Below are positions 8,628 through 18,408 of a DNA stretch of 53,755 nucleotides, piece after piece. Below the pieces are notes generated by a model. It searched no databases. It had not been told where the DNA came from and was given only the letters and a program-made list of their open reading frames with translations. This DNA comes from Flavobacteriales bacterium (GTDB lineage: Bacteria > Bacteroidota > Bacteroidia > DT-38). The translations under genes and the position numbers were made by a program. The DNA is taken from contig JABSPQ010000224.1 of the NCBI GenBank assembly GCA_013214205.1, positions 1 to 53,755 on the forward strand. The letters run 5' to 3'. Each line of letters opens with the position of its first letter. Position 1 is the stretch's first letter.

Positions 8628-8674
8628 GCTAATTCTTATTGAATTAATTTCATAAATCATTTAATACTAACGAC

Positions 8675-9226
8675 TTGAAAGTTTATACAAAAAAAGGAGA
8701 CAAAGGAGAAACTTCACTAATTGGAGGAGTTCGAGTATCTAAAGACAGCATAAGAATTGAAGCATACGGCACGGTAGACGAGTTGAATTCGTTTATAGGA
8801 ATGATTAGAGATTATGAATTAGATAAGGATTCGCAAACTATTATTGTTAAAATTCAAGAAGACCTTTTTACACTAGGTGCGATGCTTGCAAGCAAGAAAC
8901 CGGATACAAAAATGAAGCTTCCAGAAATTAACGAAATGGATATCAACGCTTTAGAAAACGAGATTGACAAGATGGAAACATCGTTGCCTCCCATGAAAAA
9001 CTTTATTCTTCCAGGTGGACATCCTTCAATTTCGGCTTGTCATACTTCCAGGAGTATTTGTAGACGGGCAGAACGAAATGTTATCACACTTTCTAAAGAA
9101 GAAAAAATTGACGAGCGAATTGTTAAATATTTAAATAGATTGAGCGATTTCCTCTTTGTTTTGGCAAGAAAACTAACAGTATCTACCGGCACTAAAGAAA
9201 TTCCTTGGATTCCCAATGTCAAATAA
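8675..9226 (+). CDS. PduO-type ATP:cob(I)alamin adenosyltransferase
   Basis: The 183-residue enzyme transfers the adenosyl group of ATP to cob(I)alamin, making adenosylcobalamin. The family signatures are present in order: YTKKGDKGETSL at the N terminus (ATP-binding loop), RIEAYGTVDELNS, FILPGGHP and the C-terminal SRSICRRAERN active-site helix. The length is normal for the MMAB/PduO family. The start appears to be TTG at 8675, directly before the conserved KVYTKKGDKG. No better ATG fits the family N terminus. No cobalamin-dependent enzyme is encoded in the window. Confidence 0.92.
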   Translation: MKVYTKKGDKGETSLIGGVRVSKDSIRIEAYGTVDELNSFIGMIRDYELDKDSQTIIVKIQEDLFTLGAMLASKKPDTKMKLPEINEMDINALENEIDKMETSLPPMKNFILPGGHPSISACHTSRSICRRAERNVITLSKEEKIDERIVKYLNRLSDFLFVLARKLTVSTGTKEIPWIPNVK

Positions 9227-9275
9227 TTATATTCGCGGAAAATAGCGGACATAAATTACTTAATAGAATCGAAGA

Positions 9276-9503
9276 ATGTATTGGACTTTAGAATTAGCTT
9301 CTCATTTATCAGACGCACCTTGGCCGGCGGCAAAAGAGGAACTTATTGATTTTGCAATGAGAACAGGAGCACCTTTAGAGGTGATTGAAAACCTTCAAGA
9401 TATTGAAGAAGAAGTAGATGGGCACATATATGAAGGTATAGAAGAAATCTGGCCAGACTACCCTACAAAAGAAGACTTTCTCTTCAACGATGAAGAATAT
9501 TAA
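9276..9503 (+). CDS. DUF2795-like small acidic protein upstream of secA
   Basis: The 75-residue acidic protein starts MYWTLELASHLSDAPWPAAK and continues with a helical segment ELIDFAMRTGAPLEVIENLQ and a Glu/Asp-rich tail. This matches the short DUF2795-like proteins common in Bacteroidota, whose function is not known to me. It lies 49 nt after the adenosyltransferase and 114 nt before secA on the same strand. Confidence 0.75.
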   Translation: MYWTLELASHLSDAPWPAAKEELIDFAMRTGAPLEVIENLQDIEEEVDGHIYEGIEEIWPDYPTKEDFLFNDEEY

Positions 9504-9617
9504 TTAAGCTTTTACCAACTTCCCTACAACCAAATTAGCTGCGGCTACTTGCGTAAATTCCGCTATCTTAGCATTAGCTAAGCGCATGTTGCATTAGCAC
9601 TAGGAATTTATTATAGA

Positions 9618-12600
9618 ATGGCATTTACATTTAGCAGCTTTATCGGCAATCTTTTCGGAAATAAGTACGAAAAGGAGATTAAATTACTCGCCCCTCTAGT
9701 AGAGGCGATTCATGCTGCCAGCAGCACGATCTTAACAATTAGCGACGACGAACTTAGAGAAAAAACTACCGAGTTTAAAGGTAGAATCACTGAGGCACTT
9801 AAAAGCGACGACGATAAAATTGAAGAAATCAGAAAAAAGATTAAAGAAGAAAAGTCTTTAACCATTTTTGATAAAGAGGATTTATACAACGATATCGATA
9901 AGATTGAAGAGGGAAAACTAATAGTAATAGAGAAAGTTTTATTAGAGATTCTTCCAGAAGCTTTTGCGGTAGTTAAAGAAACTGCAAGACGATATAAAGA
10001 AAACGATTATTTAGAAGTTACCGCAAAAGGTTTCGATGAGCATTTTGCCGCTGAGCGCGATTCTGTAGAAATTGTTGATGGTAAAGCGAGATGGAATAGT
10101 AGTTGGAATGCAGCTGGTACCATTATTAAATGGGACATGCTTCATTATGATGTTCAGCTGAAGGGTGGAATTATATTACATCAAGGTAAAATTGCTGAGA
10201 TGGCCACTGGTGAGGGTAAAACATTGGTTGCAACCCTACCCGTTTACCTTAATGCACTTGCGGGAAAAGGTGTTCATATTATTACCGTAAATGATTATTT
10301 GGCAAAAAGGGATTCGGAATGGATGGGACCTTTGTACGAATTTCATGGTTTAACGGTAGATTGTATCGATAGGCACACGCCTAATTCTCCCGAAAGAAGA
10401 AAAGCTTACGCGGCAGATATCACTTTTGGAACTAACAACGAGTTTGGCTTTGATTATCTAAGAGATAACATGGCAAGCAGTGTTGAAGACTTAGTTCAAA
10501 GAAAACAACATTATTCTATTGTGGATGAGGTGGATTCTGTATTAATTGACGATGCAAGAACTCCTCTTATTATTTCTGGCCCTACTCCTATGGGCGACAA
10601 ACACGAATTTAACGAGCTTAAGCCAAAAGTAGAAAGACTAATGACTGCTCAACGAAAATTCGTTCAAACTGCTTTGTCGGATGCGAAACGTTTACTCGCT
10701 GAAGCTGCAGTAGAAGGATTAGACAAAAAACAAGCAGAAGAAAAAGAAGACGAAGGTTGCTTGGCATTATTGAGATCTTACCGTGGATTACCAAAAAACA
10801 AAGCATTAATCAAGTTTTTAAGTGAGCCTGAGATTAAAACGAAACTCCAAAAAACGGAGAATTTCTATATGCAAGATCAATCGAAGAACATGCATATTGT
10901 TGATGATGAATTGTATTTTACCATTGAAGAGTCTCACAATTCGATTGATTTAAAAGACAAGGGAATTAACCTAATTACTTCCGATAGCGACGACCCTTAC
11001 TTTTACATTATGCCAGATATTGGTGGTGATATTGTAGAGTTAGAAAAATCGGGATTGCCGGATGACGAAATGCGCGATCAGAAAGCCAAGTTGATTGAGA
11101 GCTACGGAGAAAAGTCTGAAAGAATTCATACCATCAACCAATTATTAAAAGCATATACCCTCTTCGAAAAAGATGTGGAATATGTAATTATGGACAACAA
11201 AGTAAAAATTGTTGATGAGTCGACCGGAAGAATTATGGACGGCAGAAGATATTCTGACGGATTGCACCAAGCAATTGAAGCTAAAGAAAACACAAAAATT
11301 GAAGCCGCCACACAAACCTATGCAAGTGTAACACTTCAAAATTACTTTAGAATGTATCACAAGTTATGTGGTATGACGGGTACAGCGGAAACGGAAGCAG
11401 GTGAATTCTGGAACATTTACGACCTCGACGTTGTAGTGATTCCTACCAACAAGCCTATTATTAGAGATGATAGGGAGGATTTTGTTTACAAAACGCAAAG
11501 AGAAAAATATCAAGCGGTAATTGATGAGATTGTTGAACTAACAAAAGCTGGCAGACCTGTTTTGGTTGGTACAACTTCTGTTGAAATATCTGAACTATTG
11601 GGCAAAATGCTCAATATGAAAAAGATTAAACACAACGTATTGAATGCAAAGTTACACCAGCGTGAGGCAGAAGTTGTTGCCAGTGCAGGTTTTGCTAGTG
11701 CTGTAACAATTGCGACCAACATGGCTGGTCGTGGTACAGATATTAAGCTTTCGCCAGAAGTAATTGCAGCAGGCGGCTTGGCCATTATTGGTACAGAACG
11801 ACACGAATCGAGAAGGGTTGACAGACAGCTTAGAGGTAGATCGGGAAGGCAAGGAGATCCAGGTTCAACACAATTCTTTGTTTCGCTTGAGGATAACTTA
11901 ATGCGTCTGTTTGGCTCTGAAAGGATTGCCAAAATAATGGACAGAATGGGCATTGAAGAAGGCGAAGTAATTCAGCATTCGATGATTACAAAGTCTATTG
12001 AACGTGCTCAGAAAAAAGTAGAAGAGAATCATTTTGGTGTTAGAAAAAGATTGCTTGAATACGATGATGTAATGAACGCACAACGTGAGGTGATTTACAA
12101 AAAGAGAAAAAATGCACTTTACGGCGAAAGATTAAATGTTGATGTTTCGAATTCTCTAAACGATGTTTGTTCCTCTTTAATTGAAGAATATAAAAACTTC
12201 GAAGATTACGAAGGGTTTAAATATGAATCGCTTAAAACATTGGCTGTCGATCCTAATTTAACAGAAAGTGAATTAGGAAATGAGAAATCGGATGACTTAA
12301 GTGATAAACTTTTCTTGCAAGCGCACGATACTTTTAAAGCTAAAAACAAAGTTATTATTGAAGCTGCATTGCCTTTAATTAAGGATGTATTGGAACGACA
12401 AAGTTCTTATGAGCAAATGGTAATTCCTTTTACGGACAAAAAAATACAATTAAGAGCCGTAGTTAACTTGGTTGATGCTGTTGAAAATGAGGGTTCAGAA
12501 ATTATTGTTGCTTTCCAAAGATCTGTTTCTTTAACTATGATTGATGATGCTTGGAAAGAGCATTTAAGAGAGATGGATGATTTGAGACAAACTGTTCAAA

Positions 12601-12953
12601 ATGCAGTTTACGAACAAAAAGATCCATTACTTATTTACAAATTCGAATCGTTTGGATTGTTTAAAACAATGATTGATGAGGTGAACAAGAAAATTGTAAG
12701 CTTCTTAATGAAAGGTGGCTTGCCACACACAGAATCTGAAGCAGCACCTAAATTAGCTCCTGTAGAAGAAAGAAAACCTCAAAAGTTAGAGACATCTAAA
12801 TCTGAATTTGGAGAAGGCGGAAATTCAGGACAAGGAGGCGCACCAAAAGAAAAGGAAAAAGTAGCGCCAGTAAGAGTTGAAAAGAAAGTTGGACGAAACG
12901 ATAACTGCCCTTGTGGAAGCGGTAAAAAGTTTAAACACTGTCATGGAAAATAA
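9618..12953 (+). CDS. secA: preprotein translocase ATPase SecA
   Basis: The 1111-residue motor protein drives preproteins through SecYEG. It has the Walker A motif [13 protein letters not shown], the DEAD-like box [30 protein letters not shown] and [15 protein letters not shown] in NBD2, and a C-terminal zinc-binding SEC-C tail ([18 protein letters not shown]) that contacts SecB or ribosomes. It is longer than E. coli SecA (901 aa), mainly because of an insertion of about 190 residues after RTPLIISGP, as is usual in Bacteroidota. The last 11 nt overlap the start of the next gene. SecA feeds the many signal-peptide-bearing T9SS and envelope proteins encoded nearby. Confidence 0.98.
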   Translation: MAFTFSSFIGNLFGNKYEKEIKLLAPLVEAIHAASSTILTISDDELREKTTEFKGRITEALKSDDDKIEEIRKKIKEEKSLTIFDKEDLYNDIDKIEEGKLIVIEKVLLEILPEAFAVVKETARRYKENDYLEVTAKGFDEHFAAERDSVEIVDGKARWNSSWNAAGTIIKWDMLHYDVQLKGGIILHQGKIAEMATGEGKTLVATLPVYLNALAGKGVHIITVNDYLAKRDSEWMGPLYEFHGLTVDCIDRHTPNSPERRKAYAADITFGTNNEFGFDYLRDNMASSVEDLVQRKQHYSIVDEVDSVLIDDARTPLIISGPTPMGDKHEFNELKPKVERLMTAQRKFVQTALSDAKRLLAEAAVEGLDKKQAEEKEDEGCLALLRSYRGLPKNKALIKFLSEPEIKTKLQKTENFYMQDQSKNMHIVDDELYFTIEESHNSIDLKDKGINLITSDSDDPYFYIMPDIGGDIVELEKSGLPDDEMRDQKAKLIESYGEKSERIHTINQLLKAYTLFEKDVEYVIMDNKVKIVDESTGRIMDGRRYSDGLHQAIEAKENTKIEAATQTYASVTLQNYFRMYHKLCGMTGTAETEAGEFWNIYDLDVVVIPTNKPIIRDDREDFVYKTQREKYQAVIDEIVELTKAGRPVLVGTTSVEISELLGKMLNMKKIKHNVLNAKLHQREAEVVASAGFASAVTIATNMAGRGTDIKLSPEVIAAGGLAIIGTERHESRRVDRQLRGRSGRQGDPGSTQFFVSLEDNLMRLFGSERIAKIMDRMGIEEGEVIQHSMITKSIERAQKKVEENHFGVRKRLLEYDDVMNAQREVIYKKRKNALYGERLNVDVSNSLNDVCSSLIEEYKNFEDYEGFKYESLKTLAVDPNLTESELGNEKSDDLSDKLFLQAHDTFKAKNKVIIEAALPLIKDVLERQSSYEQMVIPFTDKKIQLRAVVNLVDAVENEGSEIIVAFQRSVSLTMIDDAWKEHLREMDDLRQTVQNAVYEQKDPLLIYKFESFGLFKTMIDEVNKKIVSFLMKGGLPHTESEAAPKLAPVEERKPQKLETSKSEFGEGGNSGQGGAPKEKEKVAPVRVEKKVGRNDNCPCGSGKKFKHCHGK

Positions 12954-13749
12954 TTTCATATTCAATTCAATAACTTCAAAGCTTCTTCTTCTTCCATTTG
13001 TTCTTCTACTTAGTATTAGCAGTCAAGCGCAAGATACTTCGAGCGATTTAGACCTCACGGATATTCACAGTTTTCTTACGGATACTACAGCAGAATCGAA
13101 ACTAGAAAAACCTGAAAACAAAGCCATCTTTATTGGTTTTGGCTTAGCCAATATATCGCCAGAAATCAACGAAGACAATTATAGTGATGGCTTGGTTGGA
13201 ATAAAAACTCTTGGCATCAATCCAGCTTTATCGAACACTTTTAGGCTCGAAAATCGAATTAACATACTGGGAAGAAAAGCCAACAGCAGCTTTCACGTAG
13301 GTATTGGTCTTCAGCTTGTTATTAACTATTTTGTATTTAAAAATGATATTGTAATAGAGAATGCCGATACTTTAACCATGTTTCACGGCCGGCCTTTTGA
13401 GGTTAAGAGTACCAAATTAAGAATTGGCTATATAGGTGTGCCGCTAACAATTAGTTATATCAAGAAAAAATTTAACGGCGATGTTGGTTTTCATGCCTCG
13501 ATCGGCGGATACGTTGATTACAAAATATTCTCGAAAACCAGGTTGAGGTTATATGGCAAAAAAATATTGACTGAGAAAAACAATTATAATTTAGAAAAGC
13601 TGCAATATGGTGCTACGGTAAGTTTGGGATATGGCCCTGTTACGCTGTTTGGCACTTACGCCCTTAGCCCCATGTTTGATCCAGCAAAAGGACCTAAAGA
13701 AGCAGTAATCTATACTTTCGGAGTTAAATTTGGTGCGCCTTTCAACTAA
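12943..13749 (+). CDS. outer-membrane beta-barrel-like protein, unknown function
   Basis: The ATG at 12943 lies inside the last codons of secA (11-nt overlap) and is followed by a signal peptide ([18 protein letters not shown]). An upstream in-frame start at 12877 would only add secA-encoded sequence. The mature part alternates polar and hydrophobic residues with many Gly, Tyr and Asn ([36 protein letters not shown]), as in small outer-membrane barrels of the PorT/porin-like type. The C terminus, [11 protein letters not shown], fits a final beta strand. The overlap suggests translational coupling to secA. The specific role is unknown. Confidence 0.75.
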   Translation: MENNFIFNSITSKLLLLPFVLLLSISSQAQDTSSDLDLTDIHSFLTDTTAESKLEKPENKAIFIGFGLANISPEINEDNYSDGLVGIKTLGINPALSNTFRLENRINILGRKANSSFHVGIGLQLVINYFVFKNDIVIENADTLTMFHGRPFEVKSTKLRIGYIGVPLTISYIKKKFNGDVGFHASIGGYVDYKIFSKTRLRLYGKKILTEKNNYNLEKLQYGATVSLGYGPVTLFGTYALSPMFDPAKGPKEAVIYTFGVKFGAPFN

Positions 13750-13752
13750 GGA

Positions 13753-15807
13753 TTAAATATCCTCTTCTTCACCCTCGTCATCGTACTCTGCGTCAAAATC
13801 ATCGTATTCCTCGGCCTCTTCAACAGGAGCTCTTTTAGAAACAAAATCTGTAGAAAGTACTTTAAACTGAGTACGTCTGTTTAGCTGATGTGCCTCCTCC
13901 ATAAGCTCGTCACTCCCTAATGCTTTAACGAAAGACGTATTCAACTTGTCATCTTTCTTAAACGATCCCATGTCCTCTTCTAGCACACGAGGTTTAGACT
14001 CGCCAGCACCAAGTCCTGTTAGTCTTTCCTTTTCAATACCTTTTTCAATCAAATAATCAACCGCGGCATCTGCTCTTTTTTCCGCAAGAATTTTATTGTT
14101 CTCACTAGTTCCCCTAAAATCTGTATGCGAACTCAACTCAATAGTAATATTAGGATTATCATTAAGCGTCTCTATTAAACCATCTAACGACTTTTTAGCC
14201 TCAGCACGTAAATCCCATTTATTTACATCGTATAGAATGTTAGGCAGTACAATTGGCCTAACCGTATTTTGAATAGAGAAGTTAACCATAATAGTGGTGT
14301 CACTTCTAACCTCGAATGTGCTTACAGATGCCATATCATTCAAATACTTGTACTTAGTACCCTCAACATCGTATCCCATGTTTTGCTCTAGGTCGAACGA
14401 ATAACGCCCCTTAGCATCAACAGTGTCAGTTAAGATACTTCCATCAGGTGCCTCCAGTGTTACAATAGAACCTGTAAGCGTGTCGCCAGTTTCTGCATCA
14501 ACCACATAGCCTTCCAATTTAATATCATAAATCTGCCATAAAAACTCGTAAACATCATCCCTTCCCTTGCCTCCTATTCTGTTGGAAGTAAGCATCCCCT
14601 CTTCTAAGTTGTTTTTGAAAACAATACCAAAATCGTCGGCAGTAGAGTTAATTGGCGCTTGCATATTTTCTGGCTCGCTCCATTTACCTCCGTTTAAAGT
14701 AGATTTAAAAATATCCAATCCACCCATACCCACATGTTTGTCGGACGAGAAATAAAGTGTTCCATCAGATTTTATATGAGGAAACATTTCGTTACCAGAT
14801 GTATTAATTGTTGGGCCTAAATTCTCTGCTTTACTCCATTCCTGAGACTTTTTATTATATTTCGATTTCCAAATATCCTTGCCGCCAAAGCCTCCTGGCA
14901 TGTTAGAAGTAAAGTATAATGTTACGTCATCGGGTGCAATTGCGGGATGTCCACAAGCAAACGTATCCGTAGAAAGCGGAATCACCTCAGGATCACCAAA
15001 ACCCTTTCCCTTTTTCTTAGCCCAATAAATTTCGCATCCAATCTCTCTTTTTTTGTCCACTTTACACGACGTAAAATAAACCGTGTTGTACTTTTTATTG
15101 AATGTAGTTGAACCCTCATTGAACTCCGTATTTACCGGCCCGTCAACAATTACAGGCTTGCTCCACTTTCCCTTTTTGCTTCTTTTAGTATAAAATAAAT
15201 CGGTAAATTTTTGTCCTGTCCAGCCGTCCTCAGCCTTACCCGAAGCCTCTACCCTAGCCGAAGTAAACAAGATCCCTTTGTATCTTTTATCCATATAGGT
15301 AGCCGAAAAATCGTTGTATTTAGAATTGAGCTTAGTCATGTTTCGAATTTGCCATTGCGTTGGATTCTTAATCCATTGTTCGGCTCTTTTGGCATCTTCA
15401 AATTCTTGGAGCACCCATGTATCTTCTGGTACCTTTGTTAAATAGAGTGTATAATTTTCGAAAGCTTCTTCAAACTTATTATTAGTTCTCTGCGCATTGG
15501 CCAGCCAATAAATACAAATTGGATCGAAATATTTAGCCGATACGGATTTCTTATACCACGATTCTGCTTTCTTTAAATTTCCGCTTAACCTAAATGATTG
15601 AGCAAGATTAAAACTTACCCTTGCTTTTTCTACTTTATTGAGTTTTTTAGCTGCTGGATAGATCTTTTCGTATAATTCGCATGCCACGCTATATTCTTCT
15701 CTCTCAAAAGCTTCGTCGGCTCTTGAGAACATTTCTGTTTGTGCAAATGTCGAATTTGCACAGAACAGTATCATAGAAAATACCGTAAACCAAATAAACT
15801 TTTTCAT
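13753..15807 (-). CDS. TPR-PD40-CRD-OmpA envelope protein (PorE-like)
   Basis: I place the start at the ATG at 15807, followed by a signal peptide (MKKFIWFTVFSMILFCANS). The upstream extension lacks one. The 684-residue product has TPR-like helices (about 25-150), WD40-like PD40 beta repeats (YFTSNMPGGFGGKDIW, YFSSDKHVGMGGLDIF), a carboxypeptidase-regulatory-like domain (LEGYVVDAETGDTL, about 445-520), a C-terminal OmpA peptidoglycan-binding domain (about 540-650; ELSSHTDFRGTSENN) and an acidic tail. This order matches PorE, which anchors the type IX secretion apparatus to peptidoglycan. Bacteroidota have several paralogs of this shape, so a specific T9SS role is likely but not certain. It is divergent from a TPR-like protein. 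Confidence 0.85.
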   Translation of the reverse strand: MKKFIWFTVFSMILFCANSTFAQTEMFSRADEAFEREEYSVACELYEKIYPAAKKLNKVEKARVSFNLAQSFRLSGNLKKAESWYKKSVSAKYFDPICIYWLANAQRTNNKFEEAFENYTLYLTKVPEDTWVLQEFEDAKRAEQWIKNPTQWQIRNMTKLNSKYNDFSATYMDKRYKGILFTSARVEASGKAEDGWTGQKFTDLFYTKRSKKGKWSKPVIVDGPVNTEFNEGSTTFNKKYNTVYFTSCKVDKKREIGCEIYWAKKKGKGFGDPEVIPLSTDTFACGHPAIAPDDVTLYFTSNMPGGFGGKDIWKSKYNKKSQEWSKAENLGPTINTSGNEMFPHIKSDGTLYFSSDKHVGMGGLDIFKSTLNGGKWSEPENMQAPINSTADDFGIVFKNNLEEGMLTSNRIGGKGRDDVYEFLWQIYDIKLEGYVVDAETGDTLTGSIVTLEAPDGSILTDTVDAKGRYSFDLEQNMGYDVEGTKYKYLNDMASVSTFEVRSDTTIMVNFSIQNTVRPIVLPNILYDVNKWDLRAEAKKSLDGLIETLNDNPNITIELSSHTDFRGTSENNKILAEKRADAAVDYLIEKGIEKERLTGLGAGESKPRVLEEDMGSFKKDDKLNTSFVKALGSDELMEEAHQLNRRTQFKVLSTDFVSKRAPVEEAEEYDDFDAEYDDEGEEEDI

Positions 15808-15955
15808 AAATAGATGTGCTGTCTGCTTTAGAACACTAAAATAATCAATCCATTGCGACAATTCCAATAAAGTTTTTAAGACTTGGTATGAATATTGAAA
15901 AGAATTCATTCTCTTTGAAAATATATTAATTATGAATAAATATTGGGGAATACAG

Positions 15956-16708
15956 ATGAGAAAGTTGGTTTTAACAGCAGTGTTGGTTTCGTTGTTTAAC
16001 GCGATAAGTTTCGGACAACTTATTGGTGGGGAGTTTGAGAAGTTAGGCACGTTATACTTAGAAGGTAAATATGAAGCTTGTGGGATGAAAGCTTTGAAAT
16101 ACACGGAGAGCGATAAAACAAAAAAACATCCTGAGCCATATTTATATTTGGCAATGTCTTTTTTCCAACTATCTGAATCTACAGATGAAAAAATTATTGA
16201 ATATTATACAGGCTCTAATGATGCTTTAAAAACAGCTATGAAATGGGCTGCAAAGTTTAAAAAGAAGGACAAAGAAGACGATTATTACAGCAAAAACGCT
16301 CCATTTATTACCAAACTAAAAATGAAAGCTCTTAATGTTGCAGATATATTTTTTGAAGAAGGAAACTATAGAAAAGCACAGTATTATTACAAAAGCATCG
16401 TAAAGTTTGATGACGATCCCAACGTGAAATTTATGTGGGGCATCTGCGATATTAAATTAAAAAGCGTAAGCCAGGCAGCGTTAAGCATTCATTCAGCTAC
16501 CAAAGATTTACACAAAACGTACAACGAAGGAGATTACGATCCTGAAGGGCCTACCTCTTACGAACTGTCTAAAGCTATGCTAGAATATTGCCATTACTTG
16601 GTTGAACAAAAAGATTTAGACTCTGCTAAAGTAACCATTAATATGGCTAGAAAACTTTTACCTGGCAACATCGAAATCCAAGAAGAGTTTGGAAATCTAA
16701 TTGATTAA
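15956..16708 (+). CDS. secreted TPR-like protein, unknown function
   Basis: I chose the ATG at 15956 because the signal peptide (MRKLVLTAVLVSLFNAISFG) follows directly and a GGGGA stretch lies a few bases upstream. An ATG 24 nt earlier is in frame but would precede the signal peptide. The 250-residue product contains helical repeats that look like degenerate TPRs (KLGTLYLEGKYEACGMKALK, FFEEGNYRKAQYYYKSI, KDLDSAKVTINMARKLLP). It is divergent from the PorE-like gene and may act in the same envelope complex. That is inference from position only. Confidence 0.7.
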   Translation: MRKLVLTAVLVSLFNAISFGQLIGGEFEKLGTLYLEGKYEACGMKALKYTESDKTKKHPEPYLYLAMSFFQLSESTDEKIIEYYTGSNDALKTAMKWAAKFKKKDKEDDYYSKNAPFITKLKMKALNVADIFFEEGNYRKAQYYYKSIVKFDDDPNVKFMWGICDIKLKSVSQAALSIHSATKDLHKTYNEGDYDPEGPTSYELSKAMLEYCHYLVEQKDLDSAKVTINMARKLLPGNIEIQEEFGNLID

Positions 16709-16724
16709 CCTCCTTATTTGTTGC

Positions 16725-17396
16725 ATGGAATATTTCATCAACACTTTAGAAAAAGCATTTAAAGAAAAAGGAGATGCCTCTATTGCCTTTCAACAAAAAG
16801 CATACATGAGAAACCAATTCTAGTTTTTTGGTTTAAAGGCTGGCACTCGAAGAGCGGCACAACTTCCGTTTCTCGACAAAAATTATTTACCTACTAAAAC
16901 AGAGGCTAAAGAAATTGCTACAGCGCTATGGAAACGCGACGAAAGAGATTTCCATCACTTTGCTCAATAACTTTTATTTAAGTACACCAAGCAGTTCGAA
17001 AAGGACGATTTAGCTTTATTAGAATATATGATTACCCATCAATCTTGGTGGGACACCGTAGATTTTATTGCCCCAAAATTAATAGGGGCTTACTTCAAGA
17101 AATTTCCTGATGAAAGAAATCCCACCGTTAAAAGATGGTTGGCTTCCAACAACATTTGGCTACAACGATCTTGTTTAATTTTTCAGTTGAAATATAAAAA
17201 GGATTTAGACACCTAATTTTTAGCTTATGTAATCAACAACTTACCTGGATCCTCGGAGTTTTTTATCAATAAAGCTATTGGCTGAATGCTCAGAGAGCAT
17301 GGCAAAGCCAACCCCCAATGGGTGGTTGAATTTGCCAATAAAACCGATTTGCATAGCCTTAGCCGTAGAGAAGCGTTGAGAATAATTGAAGATTAG
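16725..17396 (+). pseudogene. AlkD-like DNA alkylation repair protein, inactivated by four nonsense codons
   Basis: A single reading frame of 223 codons from ATG 16725 to TAG 17394 encodes an AlkD-like HEAT-repeat DNA glycosylase (FFGLKAGTRRAAQLPFL; SWWDTVDFIAPKLIGAY; NPTVKRWLASNNIWLQRS; ANPQWVVEFANKTDLHSLS). It is interrupted by TAG (codon 33, 16821), TAA (codon 82, 16968), TAA (codon 164, 17214) and TGA (codon 187, 17283). The length equals a normal family member and there is no frameshift. Codon 187 sits where AIGWMLRE is usual, so TGA probably replaced TGG at a DNA-contacting tryptophan. The stop at codon 82 falls where family members have AQELL, suggesting GAA to TAA. The gene is dead unless stops are read through, for which there is no sign. 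Confidence 0.85.
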
Positions 17397-17409
17397 TTAA
17401 TTTCCCTTT

Positions 17410-17766
17410 ATGAACATCGAATCTCTAAGAGACATTTGTATCGCACTACCACATGTTACAGAAGACATTAAGTGGGGCAACAACCTTACGTTTTTAATTG
17501 CCGAGAAAATGTTTTTGATTACCAATGTGGATGATTCGCCAGCAAGGGCTTCGTTTAAAGTTCCCACAGAAGAGTTTGAAGATTTAGTGGAGCGTGATGG
17601 AATTATTCAGGCACCATATTTTGCTAAAAATCAATGGGTTTTAGTACAAGACATCAACACGCTTACTTACAATGAATGGAAGTTTTACTCAAAACAATCT
17701 TTTGAATTAGTAGTAGCGAAGTTGTCGAAGAAAAAACAGGAGGAGATTTTAAGTAAGAAAGTGTGA
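17410..17766 (+). CDS. MmcQ/YjbR family protein
   Basis: The 118-residue product matches the MmcQ/YjbR (CyaY-like fold) family: an N-terminal helix MNIESLRDICIALPHVTEDI, then KWGNNLTFLIAEKMFLIT, RASFKVPTEEFEDLVER and GIIQAPYFAKNQWVLV, ending in a helix SFELVVAKLSKKK. Members are often described as DNA-binding, but a molecular function is not firmly established. It starts 13 nt after the AlkD-like pseudogene, so it may once have shared a transcript with it. Confidence 0.85.
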   Translation: MNIESLRDICIALPHVTEDIKWGNNLTFLIAEKMFLITNVDDSPARASFKVPTEEFEDLVERDGIIQAPYFAKNQWVLVQDINTLTYNEWKFYSKQSFELVVAKLSKKKQEEILSKKV

Positions 17767-17772
17767 AGTTTT

Positions 17773-17895
17773 AAGTGTTAAATGTTAAGTGCGATCCTGA
17801 ACAAACCAAAAATTCACAAGCAACTGATTTACAGCAACCAAATTCGAATTTTTTAACATTATTACTTAAACCTTTACACTTAACATTTAACACTT
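17773..17895. repeat. perfect 19-bp inverted repeat with 85-nt spacer
   Basis: AAGTGTTAAATGTTAAGTG (17773-17791) is exactly reverse-complemented at 17877-17895. The spacer holds no gene. It begins 4 nt after the end of the MmcQ/YjbR coding region and ends 38 nt before the lipoprotein gene. The arms are themselves made of TTAA(C/G)-type half repeats. It could be a short non-autonomous element or a bidirectional structure between the two genes. Confidence 0.7.
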
Positions 17896-17933
17896 GATTA
17901 AAAAGTAACTTTTTTTTCGTTTTTTTGTAATCT

Positions 17934-18257
17934 ATGAAGCAACTCATACTATCAATTATCTTAGCACTAGCATTTTGGTCGTGCAACGAAATAGGCCCCG
18001 GCCGAAAAAGGCTTGTGCGCGAATGTTTAATTTCTGTTAAAGAAACAGGCAATGTAGGCGAAGTGCTTGCCACGCATTACTGCAAATGCTCTGCTGACAC
18101 CATTATGCAGGTGTTTTCCGAATTAGAATTAGACGAACACGTTAAGCTATCTGATAATGAACGTTACAATTTGTATCAACCCCACACCAAGCATTGCATG
18201 AAAATTCTTACCGATGCGGTTGTTGACCCTGAGACAGGAGAATTAAGAAATCCATAA
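17934..18257 (+). CDS. small lipoprotein, unknown function
   Basis: The 107-residue product has a lipoprotein signal (MKQLILSIILALAFWSC, predicted lipidated Cys17) and a mature domain with several cysteines (VRECLISV, HYCKCSAD, KHCMKIL) that could form disulfides. The spacing resembles small Cys-paired helical domains, but I do not recognise the family. It is preceded by the inverted repeat at 17773-17895 and followed by 151 nt before the SprB-repeat cluster. Confidence 0.7.
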   Translation: MKQLILSIILALAFWSCNEIGPGRKRLVRECLISVKETGNVGEVLATHYCKCSADTIMQVFSELELDEHVKLSDNERYNLYQPHTKHCMKILTDAVVDPETGELRNP

Positions 18258-18408
18258 TAAGACTATTTTCAATATAAACTACTGTTTGTCTTAACGGTAG
18301 TTATTTATTATTTCCGCACCAGTAGCTTATTTTTAAGGATTGTGGGATCTAACAGGCAACCTTTCAATATTTTCACGACTTATTAGTAGTAATCAATAAC
18401 AAGCTACT

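Noticed and set aside
11510-11953. 147-codon open frame antisense to secA
   Set aside because: The secA frame is certain here, and the antisense product has no recognisable features.
16725-17396. Stop-codon reassignment to explain the AlkD-like gene
   Set aside because: All three stop codons are involved, and every neighbouring gene uses stops normally.
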